This document shows, in pieces, positions 7,683-15,078 of a stretch of 25,746 bases of DNA. The notes beneath the pieces were generated by a model. That model saw only the letters and a program-made list of their open reading frames with translations, was not told the origin of the DNA and searched no databases. The translations under genes and the position numbers were made by a program. The DNA is from Clostridia bacterium (GTDB lineage: Bacteria; Bacillota; Clostridia; Christensenellales; Borkfalkiaceae), in NCBI GenBank assembly GCA_900767195.1, contig CAAFYG010000052.1, forward strand, positions 1 through 25,746, given 5' to 3'. The stretch's first letter is position 1, and the number at the start of each line of letters is the position of its first letter.

Positions 7683-8339
7683 ATGTACGAAAGCAAAAAC
7701 GGCAGAAACGGCGATATTTCCTCGTTTTACGGCTCGCACGAGTATCTGGAAATGCAGAATGTATACGATTCGGCGGTGCGGCTTTTAAAACTGAAACTGG
7801 AAGTTTTAAACAACGAATTCAACGTGTTGTATGCGAGAAACCCCATTCACCACGTGGAAAGCCGCCTGAAATCGGCGGACAGCATTATTGCCAAACTGAT
7901 TAAAAAGGGGTTGCCCGTGACGATCGATTCCGCGAAGAAGAACGTGAACGACGTGGCGGGCGTGCGCGTGGTGTGCAACTATATCGACGACGTGTACGCC
8001 GTGGCGGAAATGCTGCTCCTGCAGACGGATCTCGAGCTTGTGAAGCGGCAGGATTATATCAAAACTCCGAATTACAACGGCTACCGATCGCTGCATCTTG
8101 ATATTAAAGTACCGGTGTATTTATCCGATTGCACCGAATACGTGCTGGCGGAAGTGCAGATCCGCACGATTGCGATGGATTTCTGGGCGAGTCTCGAACA
8201 CGACGTGCGCTATAAGGCGGATAAATCGAAACTGCCCGGGGGCATCAACGAAGAAATGCTGGAATGTTCCGAAAAAATCGCCGAAATCGACGCGCAGATG
8301 CAGGATATGTATAAGCGCATTTCGGCAGCGGAAAAATAA
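7683..8339 (+). CDS. relQ: RelQ-type small alarmone synthetase (GTP pyrophosphokinase)
   Basis: Transfers pyrophosphate from ATP to GTP or GDP, giving (p)ppGpp; a single-domain cytoplasmic enzyme without the HD hydrolase, TGS or ACT domains of long RelA/SpoT proteins. Synthetase motifs are visible in order: HHVESRLKSADSI (ATP-binding Arg/Lys), NDVAGVRVVCNYIDDVY, DYIKTPNYNGYRSLH (GTP-site Tyr) and EVQIRTIAMDFWASLEHDVRYK. At 218 residues it matches RelQ/YjbM length. I chose the ATG at 7683 because GGAGG sits six bases upstream; an in-frame GTG at 7644 has no such site and lies within the promoter. Activation is expected to be mainly transcriptional or allosteric in this family. Confidence 0.92.
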   Translation: MYESKNGRNGDISSFYGSHEYLEMQNVYDSAVRLLKLKLEVLNNEFNVLYARNPIHHVESRLKSADSIIAKLIKKGLPVTIDSAKKNVNDVAGVRVVCNYIDDVYAVAEMLLLQTDLELVKRQDYIKTPNYNGYRSLHLDIKVPVYLSDCTEYVLAEVQIRTIAMDFWASLEHDVRYKADKSKLPGGINEEMLECSEKIAEIDAQMQDMYKRISAAEK

Positions 8340-8387
8340 GCGAAAATAAGCTGAAATATCATCGAAAATAAGCGAAAGATAAGAAAA

Positions 8388-8426
8388 CCCCGGCGGAAAA
8401 ATTTCCGTCGGGGCAATTTTTATTTT
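8388..8426. terminator. Bidirectional intrinsic terminator
   Basis: Arms 8388-8399 and 8402-8413 (CCCCGGCGGAAA with TTTCCGTCGGGG, one G-U pair) are followed by T5-A-T4 on the plus strand. On the minus strand the stem is followed by TTTT. It separates relQ (plus) from the convergent AraC gene, whose stop codon lies in the T-tract. The bases before it (8333-8383) contain imperfect repeats of GAAAATAAGC. Confidence 0.85.
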
Positions 8427-9355
8427 GTTTTGGAAATTTCGGCGCGTTCGGGACGTTTGATTTCGGAGACATCGACGCTCGCGGCGGAAGGCGGAACGCC
8501 GAAATGTTTTTTAAAGGCGCGGGAAAAATAAAACTGATCGGAAAACCCCGACGAACGCGCCGTTTCCGCTACGTTCAGTCTTCCCGATTTTAACAGCTTC
8601 GCCGCCTTTTCCATTCGGAAATCGTTCAGCCATTTTACGCAGGCGATTCCCGTTTCTTTTTTAAAAAGTCTTGAAAAATAACTTCTTTCCAGTCCTGCCG
8701 CGGCGGCTACATCGGCTACGCCGATCGTTCGATCGAAATTCTGCGAAATGTAGAAAATCGCGTCAAGTACCGCACGGTTTGCGATTTTTTTTGCGGGCAT
8801 AACGGGCGAAAAGGACGAAGCCGGCAAAACAGGAGAAGCCGGCAAAACAGGCGATGCGGGCGCGCGGGTGCGGCTTTCGGCTAAAAGCCCCAAAAATTTA
8901 TAAGCTAAGCCGATGGCTTTACATTCTTTTTCGGGAAAATCGCGGTAGCTCGGCGAAAGAGACTGAAACAACTTTTCGAGAATGTTTTCCGCTTCCTTGG
9001 GGCGCAAAATCGTAAGCACGGGGGAATTTTCCGTGACGCCGAGCGAAAAAAGAAAATTTTCCACGGTTTCGTCGGAAAAAGAAACCCACCGAAGATTCCA
9101 TATCGAGCCGACGTCGGCGGAATACGAAATTTTGCAATAGGGGAACGCAACGAACGCTTGATTTTCTTTAATGCGGAACGTTTTGCCGTTTATCGTGTAG
9201 CAGCCCGAGCCTTTCTGCAAATACAAAATCCAGTAATAAGCGCGCGCCGCGGGCGGAAAAGTATGCGCCGGCGCGTTCATTCGCTTGCCGCAACAATATA
9301 TGCCCGCCGTGCGCTCGAAATTTCTGCCGTAAAATAAATGCTCACAATAATACAT
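8420..9355 (-). CDS. AraC-family transcriptional regulator
   Basis: A 311-residue regulator with an N-terminal cupin-like ligand domain (about residues 10-150; YYWILYLQKGSGCYTING and the proline-containing FPYCKISY) and a C-terminal pair of helix-turn-helices (about 205-300: IGVADVAAAAGLERSYFSRL and NVAETARSSGFSDQFYFSRA). This arrangement is typical of activators of sugar-use genes. A Pro/Ala/Ser/Val linker near residues 170-190 arose from a short tandem duplication. The gene is divergent from a GH20-type glycosidase and a DMT transporter, probably its targets. Direct repeats with a further inverted half-site in the intergenic region are candidate binding sites. The ligand is unknown, plausibly an amino sugar. 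Confidence 0.9.
   Translation of the reverse strand: MYYCEHLFYGRNFERTAGIYCCGKRMNAPAHTFPPAARAYYWILYLQKGSGCYTINGKTFRIKENQAFVAFPYCKISYSADVGSIWNLRWVSFSDETVENFLFSLGVTENSPVLTILRPKEAENILEKLFQSLSPSYRDFPEKECKAIGLAYKFLGLLAESRTRAPASPVLPASPVLPASSFSPVMPAKKIANRAVLDAIFYISQNFDRTIGVADVAAAAGLERSYFSRLFKKETGIACVKWLNDFRMEKAAKLLKSGRLNVAETARSSGFSDQFYFSRAFKKHFGVPPSAASVDVSEIKRPERAEISKTK
8817..8852 (-). repeat. Two 18-bp in-frame tandem repeats in AraC linker
   Basis: The unit GAAGCCGGCAAAACAGGM occurs twice with a single difference at its last base. On the coding strand it encodes two copies of a hexapeptide (PVLPAS) in the linker between the ligand and DNA-binding domains. Confidence 0.85.
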
Positions 9356-9370
9356 AGTAGATTCCTTTTC

Positions 9371-9430
9371 ATCGGTTTGTATTTTCGTCGGTTTGTACTT
9401 GCCGCATATTTATTATATATCGAACCGATT
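9371..9430. promoter_or_regulatory. Candidate AraC-type operator half-sites
   Basis: TCGGTTTGTATTT (9372-9384) and TCGGTTTGTACTT (9388-9400) are direct repeats 16 bp apart. AACCGATT at 9423-9430 is an inverted match to ATCGGTT. Paired direct half-sites of this size are usual for AraC-family monomers. One lies in the spacer of the regulator's promoter and two in its leader, allowing autoregulation as well as activation of the divergent genes. Binding is inferred. Confidence 0.5.
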
Positions 9431-9440
9431 AAAAAAGCAA
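9412..9440 (-). promoter_or_regulatory. Putative promoter of the AraC gene
   Basis: On the minus strand: TTGCTT (9435-9440), 17-bp spacer, TATAAT (9412-9417). The -35 is imperfect. The spacer holds an inverted operator-like half-site. Confidence 0.5.
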
Positions 9441-9489
9441 TCAAAAATAATAAAGTCACAAAAATCCATAAAAAAATCACGCGGGTGCA

Positions 9490-9518
9490 TTGACGGCGCG
9501 CAAAAATTATCGTATAAT
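9490..9518 (+). promoter_or_regulatory. Sigma-A-type promoter of the GH20-DMT operon
   Basis: TTGACG (9490-9495), 17-bp spacer, TATAAT (9513-9518). The transcript would begin near 9525 and reach the ribosome-binding site GGAGGGG at 9542-9548. The candidate AraC sites are 60-120 bp upstream. Confidence 0.75.
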
Positions 9519-9554
9519 AGACTTATAAAAACAACGAAAACGGAGGGGACGAAA

Positions 9555-10583
9555 ATGTCTGTTTCGATGCCGTGGAAAACTCGGGGACTTGTACTGACTG
9601 CACCTTTGCCCGAAGACGTAGAAACCGTGTGCGAATTTATCGAAAAAATTCTCGCGGGAAAAATCAATCTGCTTGTACTGCAAACGCGGTACAGGTATCA
9701 ATTCAAGACGCACCCCGAATGTACAGGGCGGTACGCGCTTTCAAAAAAGGACGTGAAACGTATTTTATCGGCGTGCCGGAACGCGAAAATCGAGTTGATT
9801 CCGAAAATGAATTTGTTCGGGCATCAATCGGGGCTTCCGAACGTGCCGGACGACGGGATTCTGCACGGCGCGCCCGATGATCGCCCCACGATTAAGGACG
9901 GACTTCTGGCGGCATACCCCGAATTCGACGAAGAGCAAAACAACGAACGCGTGCTTTACAGTCGCAGTATCTGCCCCACGCACCCGCGCGTGAAAGGCGT
10001 GCTGTCCGATCTGATCGGCGAGCTTCTCGACGTGTTCGAGGCACGCGCGATACATATCGGTTGCGACGAGGCGTTTTCGCTGGGGACGTGTCCGCGCTGC
10101 GCGAAAGTAGGAAATGCGCGGTTGTTCGCGGATTGGATCACGTCGATACACGATTTAATTGCGGCGCGCGGGGCGAAAACTTTAATGTGGTCGGATCGGT
10201 TTTTGAATTCGGAGAAAACATACCGCAACATTTACGAAGCTTCGGCGAACGGCACGGAAGGCGCGCTTGCGCTTGTGCCGAAAGATATAATTTTGTGCGA
10301 CTGGCATTATGAAAATTACGGCGGCAGGTATCCGTCGCTTGAAATTTTTAAAAACGCGGGGTTTCAAACGCTGATTTCGCCTTGGAAAAATCTTGAAAAC
10401 GCAAAGGCGTTCGTGAATGCGGCGGCGCAGAGCGGCTATGAAAATATTGCGGGCGTGCTTCTCACCACGTGGTGTTCTTCGGGCGAGTTGGCGCGGCATT
10501 TTTTGTACGGCGCGCCTTGCGTGTGGCAGAATACGCCGCAGATCGCGGAAACGTTGCGCGCGCTGTATCTTGATAACGAATGA
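9555..10583 (+). CDS. GH20-type glycosidase (beta-N-acetylhexosaminidase-like)
   Basis: A 342-residue protein resembling the catalytic barrel of glycoside hydrolase family 20, which removes terminal N-acetylhexosamine residues by substrate-assisted catalysis. Visible motifs: NLFGHQSGLP (conserved Gly-His), HIGCDEAFSLG with the Asp-Glu catalytic pair at residues 171-172, LMWSDRFL, and the late TTWCSSGE. The common N-terminal GH20b domain is absent and there is no signal peptide, so it should act in the cytoplasm on imported sugars. A CPRC motif follows the catalytic pair. The ATG at 9555 has GGAGGGG seven bases upstream, ruling out the longer in-frame start. The DMT gene overlaps its stop (ATGA). 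The exact substrate is unknown. Confidence 0.75.
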   Translation: MSVSMPWKTRGLVLTAPLPEDVETVCEFIEKILAGKINLLVLQTRYRYQFKTHPECTGRYALSKKDVKRILSACRNAKIELIPKMNLFGHQSGLPNVPDDGILHGAPDDRPTIKDGLLAAYPEFDEEQNNERVLYSRSICPTHPRVKGVLSDLIGELLDVFEARAIHIGCDEAFSLGTCPRCAKVGNARLFADWITSIHDLIAARGAKTLMWSDRFLNSEKTYRNIYEASANGTEGALALVPKDIILCDWHYENYGGRYPSLEIFKNAGFQTLISPWKNLENAKAFVNAAAQSGYENIAGVLLTTWCSSGELARHFLYGAPCVWQNTPQIAETLRALYLDNE

Positions 10584-11566
10584 TGAAATCTTATATCGCT
10601 TTGCCGGCGGCGATTGCGCTGTCCTGTTCGAAATCGCTGATTTTTCGCGGCGTTTCCGCTTCGAAACCGAATCGGCGCGGGTTCTGGTTTGTAAACGCCG
10701 TGTCTTTCGCGGTGGCTACGCTTGCTCTTGCTGCGATTGCCGCATGCGGTGGCGGACTGTTCGAAAACGGGCGGTTGAAGCTTTCGCTCGCTACGTTTTT
10801 GCTTGCCGTACCGTTCGCGTTATGCACGCTCGGCGCGCAGATTTTTTATATCGCCGCGCAGGGGCGGGGCAGCGTTTCGCTGAACACGTTTTTGTATAGT
10901 TGCGGGTTTATCGTGCCGGTAGCGTATGGCGTGGCCGCTTTGCACGAAGCGGTGAAAATCACGCAGATCGCGGGGCTGATTGTGCTGATCGGAGCGATGT
11001 ATTTATATTTGTTGCCGAAAAAAGGTCGGTTCGATAAGCTATGGCTGGCATTGATTTCAGCGGCTTCGCTTCTTTCGGGCGCGGTGGGAATTTTGCAGAA
11101 AGTACAGCAAAATTCCGCGCAACGCGCCGAAGCGGACGGCTTTCTGATTGTTACGTTTGCGCTTTGCGCCGCGATTTCCTGCGCGCTTGCGATTGTGTTT
11201 AAGCCCGCGGGCGAGGTTGCGCCTGCTTCGGCAGGAAACGACGAAACGCTGTGCGAAACGGCGGCGGGGGAAGTCGTAGTGCAAAAAAATACGGCGAAAG
11301 CGGCGCGACAAATCGCCGCCGTCGGCGTGAGCGTGAAAGAAGCGTGGCTTGCGGTGGCTTCCGGAGCGGTAGCCGCCGCGCTCAACCGCGTGAATTTGTC
11401 GCTTGCGGGCGCGTTGCCGAGCATGATATTTTACCCCGTGTTTAACGGGGCGGTTACGCTGGCTACGGGCGTGGCGGCGTTTTTGATCTGCAAAGAAAAA
11501 TTAAATTTGCGGCAATGGCTGAGTTTACTGCTCGGCATCGCCGCAATCGCGTTGATAGCCGAATGA
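10580..11566 (+). CDS. DMT-superfamily (EamA-like) transporter
   Basis: A 328-residue membrane protein with about ten hydrophobic segments arranged as two five-helix repeats, as in drug/metabolite transporters. The first half ends near LIVLIGAMYLYLLP and the second near LSLLLGIAAIALIAE. A hydrophilic loop of about 50 residues (roughly 215-265) separates helices in the second half and is longer than usual. The start overlaps the glycosidase stop by four bases (ATGATG; a second ATG lies at 10583), so the genes are coupled. Transport of a sugar or amino sugar handled by the glycosidase is a reasonable guess from position only. Its last codons and stop lie inside a palindromic terminator-like sequence. 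Confidence 0.8.
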   Translation: MMKSYIALPAAIALSCSKSLIFRGVSASKPNRRGFWFVNAVSFAVATLALAAIAACGGGLFENGRLKLSLATFLLAVPFALCTLGAQIFYIAAQGRGSVSLNTFLYSCGFIVPVAYGVAALHEAVKITQIAGLIVLIGAMYLYLLPKKGRFDKLWLALISAASLLSGAVGILQKVQQNSAQRAEADGFLIVTFALCAAISCALAIVFKPAGEVAPASAGNDETLCETAAGEVVVQKNTAKAARQIAAVGVSVKEAWLAVASGAVAAALNRVNLSLAGALPSMIFYPVFNGAVTLATGVAAFLICKEKLNLRQWLSLLLGIAAIALIAE

Positions 11567-11598
11567 AAATAAGCTTGTTTTCATTCGGCTGGCTTTTT
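11557..11598 (+). terminator. 34-bp palindrome and T-tract at end of DMT gene
   Basis: Bases 11557-11590 form a near-perfect palindrome centred on AAGCTT (one G-U pair). It is followed, after GGC, by TTTTT at 11594-11598. It contains the TGA stop codon of the DMT gene. A 33-of-36-base match occurs at 17769-17804 at the end of the VanW-family gene, so this is a repeated element as well as a likely terminator. Confidence 0.7.
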
Positions 11599-11626
11599 AA
11601 TCGTTGTGCGCGTTACGTTGTGCGCA

Positions 11627-13501
11627 TTATTTCGAAAGGTATACCATTAAAACGGCGATATCGGCGGGGTTGACGCCCGAAATGCGCCCGGCCTGACCTA
11701 AATTCAGCGGTTTGATCCGATTGAGCTTTTCCCGCGCTTCGAGGCGCAAGCCTTCGATCGAAGAATAATCGAGATCGGCGGGCAAGGCTCTTTCTTCCAG
11801 CTTTTTCGCGCGGGAAATCTGTTCCTGCGCCTGCTTCACGTAGCCGCCGTATTTCACCGAGATTTCCGCCGTTTCCAATACGTCGGCGGGAAGATTTTTC
11901 GCTTCGCCGGGCAATTCCTCGCCCGCGTATTCTTCTAAAATTTCCGAAAGCGGCACGTTGCGGCGGATTAAATCGGCGAACGAAAGCGCGGAATGCGGCG
12001 GCTCGTAGCCGTGCTTCTGCAATAAATCAAGGCATTTTTCGCGCTCGATTTTTGTTTCGAGCAGGGCGAGCGCGGTTTCGTAGTCTGCCTTGCGCCGTAA
12101 ATATTTTTGGTAGCGTTCTTCGCTTACAAGTCCGCACGCGTAGCCGAGCGGGGTTAAGCGGAAATCGGAATCGTCCTGACGCAGACAAACGCGGTATTCG
12201 GCGCGCGAAGTCATCATGCGGTACGGCTCGTCCGTGCCTTTGGTAACGAGATCGTCGATTAAAACGCCGATATACGCCTGATCGCGCCTGAGAACGAGCG
12301 AGGGCATACCGCGAAGCTTCAGCGAGGCGTTCAAGCCCGCGATCAAGCCTTGCGCCGCCGCCTCTTCGTAGCCGGAAGTGCCGTTGATCTGCCCCGCCGT
12401 GTATACGCCGGAAACTTTTTTGAATTCGAGTGTGGGAAGCACGTCCAGCGTGTCGATACAGTCGTACTCGATCGCGTAGCCGTAGCGCACGATGTCCGCG
12501 TGTTCGAGTCCTGCCACCGAAGCGTACATCTGCCGCTGAATATCGTGCGGCATGGAAGTACTCATGCCCTGTACGTAGATTTCGGAAGTATCCGCGCCCT
12601 CCGGTTCAAGAAAAATCTGATGCCGCTCTTTATCTTTGAAGCGCACGATTTTCGTTTCTACGGACGGGCAGTAGCGCGGGCCGGTAGATGTGATCGCGCC
12701 GTTGTACAGCGGAGATCGATCGAGATTTTCGAGAATGATCTTATGCGTGAGCGCGTTCGTATAGGTGAGATAGCACGAAGCCGTATTTTTCGGCGGCTCG
12801 ATCGTCATATACGAAAACGCGTAGCCTTTTTCATCGCCTTTTTGCTCTTCGCAGACGGAAAAATTCACCGTTTTGCCGTCTACGCGCGCGGGCGTACCCG
12901 TTTTGAAACGGCGGATTTTATAGCCGAGCGCGGCGAGAGAAGCGGTGAGATGGGTAGCGCGGGAAAAACCGTTCGGTCCGCTTTGTTGTACGAGTTCGCC
13001 CGTGATCGTCTGCGAGTTTAAGTACACGCCCGTGCAGACGATTACGGCGCGGCAGCGGATAATGCCGCCGTACGTGGTTTTTACGCCCGCGCACGCGCCG
13101 TTTTCCGTGAGAATTTCCGCCGCTTCCGCTTGCAGAATTCGCAGATTTTTCGTATTTTCGAGTACGCGCTTCATTTCGCGGTGGTACGCCGCTTTATCCG
13201 TCTGCGCGCGCAGGCATTGCACCGCCGCGCCCTTGCCCGCGTTCAGCATGCGCATCTGCAAGGCGGTTTGATCGGCGATAATGCCCATTTCGCCGCCGAG
13301 CGCGTCGATTTCGCGCACAAGATGTCCTTTCGCCGTGCCGCCGATCGAGGGATTGCAGGGCAGAAAACCGATGCCGTCTAAATTCAAGGTGAGAATCACC
13401 GTATTTATGCCCGTGCGGGCAAGCGCGAGAGCTGCTTCCGCACCGGCATGTCCTCCGCCGATGACTACCGCTTCGGCGGTATATTCTTCAAATTCTTTCA
13501 T
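11627..13501 (-). CDS. mnmG: tRNA uridine 5-carboxymethylaminomethyl modification enzyme MnmG
   Basis: FAD-dependent partner of MnmE; installs the carboxymethylaminomethyl group at wobble uridine 34 of certain tRNAs. The 624-residue length is normal. The FAD motif VIGGGHAGAEAALAL begins at residue 13; CNPSIGGTAKGHLVREIDAL and TGPRYCPSVETK, each with a conserved cysteine, and the C-terminal ISGVNPADIAVLMVYL are all family signatures. It lies 37 bp after dnaA and is probably cotranscribed with it. No Shine-Dalgarno is visible before the ATG, which is unusual for this window. mnmG is often near the replication origin, but its common neighbours mnmE and rsmG are absent here. Confidence 0.96.
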   Translation of the reverse strand: MKEFEEYTAEAVVIGGGHAGAEAALALARTGINTVILTLNLDGIGFLPCNPSIGGTAKGHLVREIDALGGEMGIIADQTALQMRMLNAGKGAAVQCLRAQTDKAAYHREMKRVLENTKNLRILQAEAAEILTENGACAGVKTTYGGIIRCRAVIVCTGVYLNSQTITGELVQQSGPNGFSRATHLTASLAALGYKIRRFKTGTPARVDGKTVNFSVCEEQKGDEKGYAFSYMTIEPPKNTASCYLTYTNALTHKIILENLDRSPLYNGAITSTGPRYCPSVETKIVRFKDKERHQIFLEPEGADTSEIYVQGMSTSMPHDIQRQMYASVAGLEHADIVRYGYAIEYDCIDTLDVLPTLEFKKVSGVYTAGQINGTSGYEEAAAQGLIAGLNASLKLRGMPSLVLRRDQAYIGVLIDDLVTKGTDEPYRMMTSRAEYRVCLRQDDSDFRLTPLGYACGLVSEERYQKYLRRKADYETALALLETKIEREKCLDLLQKHGYEPPHSALSFADLIRRNVPLSEILEEYAGEELPGEAKNLPADVLETAEISVKYGGYVKQAQEQISRAKKLEERALPADLDYSSIEGLRLEAREKLNRIKPLNLGQAGRISGVNPADIAVLMVYLSK

Positions 13502-13538
13502 GGTTTTTTATGATTTCGATTTCGCGTAAAGGGGCGTT

Positions 13539-14894
13539 TCAACGCTTGTATACGGCGTTTTTCACATCATCGACTTCCTTGGCGATTTTTTCGTTCAGGC
13601 GGATCATATCTTCCACCTTATCTCGGGAATACATAATGGTGGTGTGATCTCTGCCGCCCATTAAATTGCCTATGGAAACGAGCGGCAGAGAAAGAAGCTC
13701 GCACATCAGATAGGCGCAGATTTGCCGCGCGCGCACCAGATCGGCTTTTTTGCCTTTGCCGAGCAGATCTTCTTTACGGCACTTATAATACGCGCATACT
13801 GCGGAAATAATCGTTTCCGGGGAAACGTCTTCTTTTTCTTCGCCGTCTTCGCGCACGGCTTCGTTAAGCGCCTTGTGCGCAAGCGCAAGCGAGATCGGCT
13901 CTTCGTGCAGTTTCGCCGCAAAAATCACTTTGTTGAGTCTGCCTTCGAGAGTACGCACGTCATGCCCCGAATCTCCCGCGAGATATTCTAAAACTTCGTC
14001 CGGAATAAAGCAACGTTTTTCCATCGCCTTGCGCTTTAAAATGGCGATTTTCGTTTCGGTGTCGGGCGGTTGCACGTCGGTGATCAGTCCGCCCTCGAAG
14101 CGCGTGCGAAGGCGTTCTTCGAGCGTGGCGATTTCTTTGGGCGGTCGGTCGGAAGTTAAAACGATCTGTTTGTTCTGCGAAAAAAGCTCGTTGAACGTAT
14201 GGAAAAATTCTTCCTGCACGCCGGGTTTTTTCGCGAGGAACTGAATATCGTCGATCATTAAAATATCCACGCCGCGATAGTGGTTGCGAAAGCGCGTGCT
14301 TTTATCGCGCGAAGAGAATTTTCCCGAAATCATCGAATCGATAAATTCGTTGAGAAAGTTATCGCACGTGGTGTATAAAACGTGCTTTGCGGGGTCGTGT
14401 TCCGCCACGTAGTTGGCAATCGCCTGCAAAAGGTGGGTTTTGCCAAGTCCCGATTCGCCGTATACGAAAAGCGGATTGAAGTTATCGCCCGGGTGTTCCG
14501 CCACGGCTTTGGCGGCGGCATATACGAATTTATTGCCGCTTCCCACCACGAACGAATCGAACGTGTAGTTTTTATTGAGCGGCACGGAGCGGAAAGCATC
14601 GGCGAAATCTTCTTCGCCTTCCAGGGGGTATGCCACAGAATTTTCCACGTACATTCTGAATCCGTCCAGGCCTACGTTCGCCTTTTCCACGGCGTCGTTG
14701 ATGGCGGCGGAATGTTTTTTCACGATAGTGTCGGCAGTCATCACCGTCTGCGCCTTTAAAATGATTTTTCTGCCGATCACGTCTTCGGGTTCGAGATCTT
14801 TAATAAAAGTATCGAACACCACGGGCGGGATCACGTTCTGAATCCTGTCTCGGATCAGCTTCCATAAATAAAGCACCTGCGATTTTTCAGCCAA
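13539..14894 (-). CDS. dnaA: Chromosomal replication initiator protein DnaA
   Basis: AAA+ ATPase that binds DnaA boxes and opens oriC. I place the start at a TTG (14892-14894), because AAGGAGG lies eight bases upstream and the resulting 451 residues begin with a normal domain I (LWKLIRDRIQNVIPPVVFDTFI). Walker A GESGLGKT is at 146-153, Walker B ILMIDDIQFL at 211-220, and the DNA-binding signature GGRDHTTI near 413-420. The domain II linker is very short (about residues 84-105). Longer in-frame extension upstream is lysine-rich and lacks a ribosome-binding site. Atypically, dnaN does not follow; mnmG does, and recF is divergent. Confidence 0.96.
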   Translation of the reverse strand: MAEKSQVLYLWKLIRDRIQNVIPPVVFDTFIKDLEPEDVIGRKIILKAQTVMTADTIVKKHSAAINDAVEKANVGLDGFRMYVENSVAYPLEGEEDFADAFRSVPLNKNYTFDSFVVGSGNKFVYAAAKAVAEHPGDNFNPLFVYGESGLGKTHLLQAIANYVAEHDPAKHVLYTTCDNFLNEFIDSMISGKFSSRDKSTRFRNHYRGVDILMIDDIQFLAKKPGVQEEFFHTFNELFSQNKQIVLTSDRPPKEIATLEERLRTRFEGGLITDVQPPDTETKIAILKRKAMEKRCFIPDEVLEYLAGDSGHDVRTLEGRLNKVIFAAKLHEEPISLALAHKALNEAVREDGEEKEDVSPETIISAVCAYYKCRKEDLLGKGKKADLVRARQICAYLMCELLSLPLVSIGNLMGGRDHTTIMYSRDKVEDMIRLNEKIAKEVDDVKNAVYKR

Positions 14895-15078
14895 AGCGGT
14901 TTCCTCCTTACGCGCGAGATTTCTCTTTTTGATTTTTTTGCGATTGTTTTGAGATTGTTTTTGCTTTGCCGCGCGTTTTTCTTTGTGTTTTTTAAAATTT
15001 TCTGTTATAATTATAATACAAATCGCGCGGAAAAGAAAGTGTTTTCGCCGTTGTTTTTCAATTTCGGACAAAATTATT
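14895..15078. promoter_or_regulatory. AT-rich dnaA/recF divergent intergenic region
   Basis: 184 bp between divergent start codons. Two TATAAT boxes overlap on the plus strand (15006-15011, 15012-15017), with a poor -35 (TTGTGT, 14983-14988, 17-bp spacer), and one on the minus strand (15010-15015). Divergent promoters are therefore likely, though the -35 boxes are weak. I could not find a clear DnaA box (TTATNCACA or its complement) here, so it cannot be called oriC from this sequence. Confidence 0.45.

Noticed and set aside
14895..15078. oriC between dnaA and recF
   Set aside because: AT-rich and in a plausible place, but I found no DnaA-box match by eye, so it is not called.
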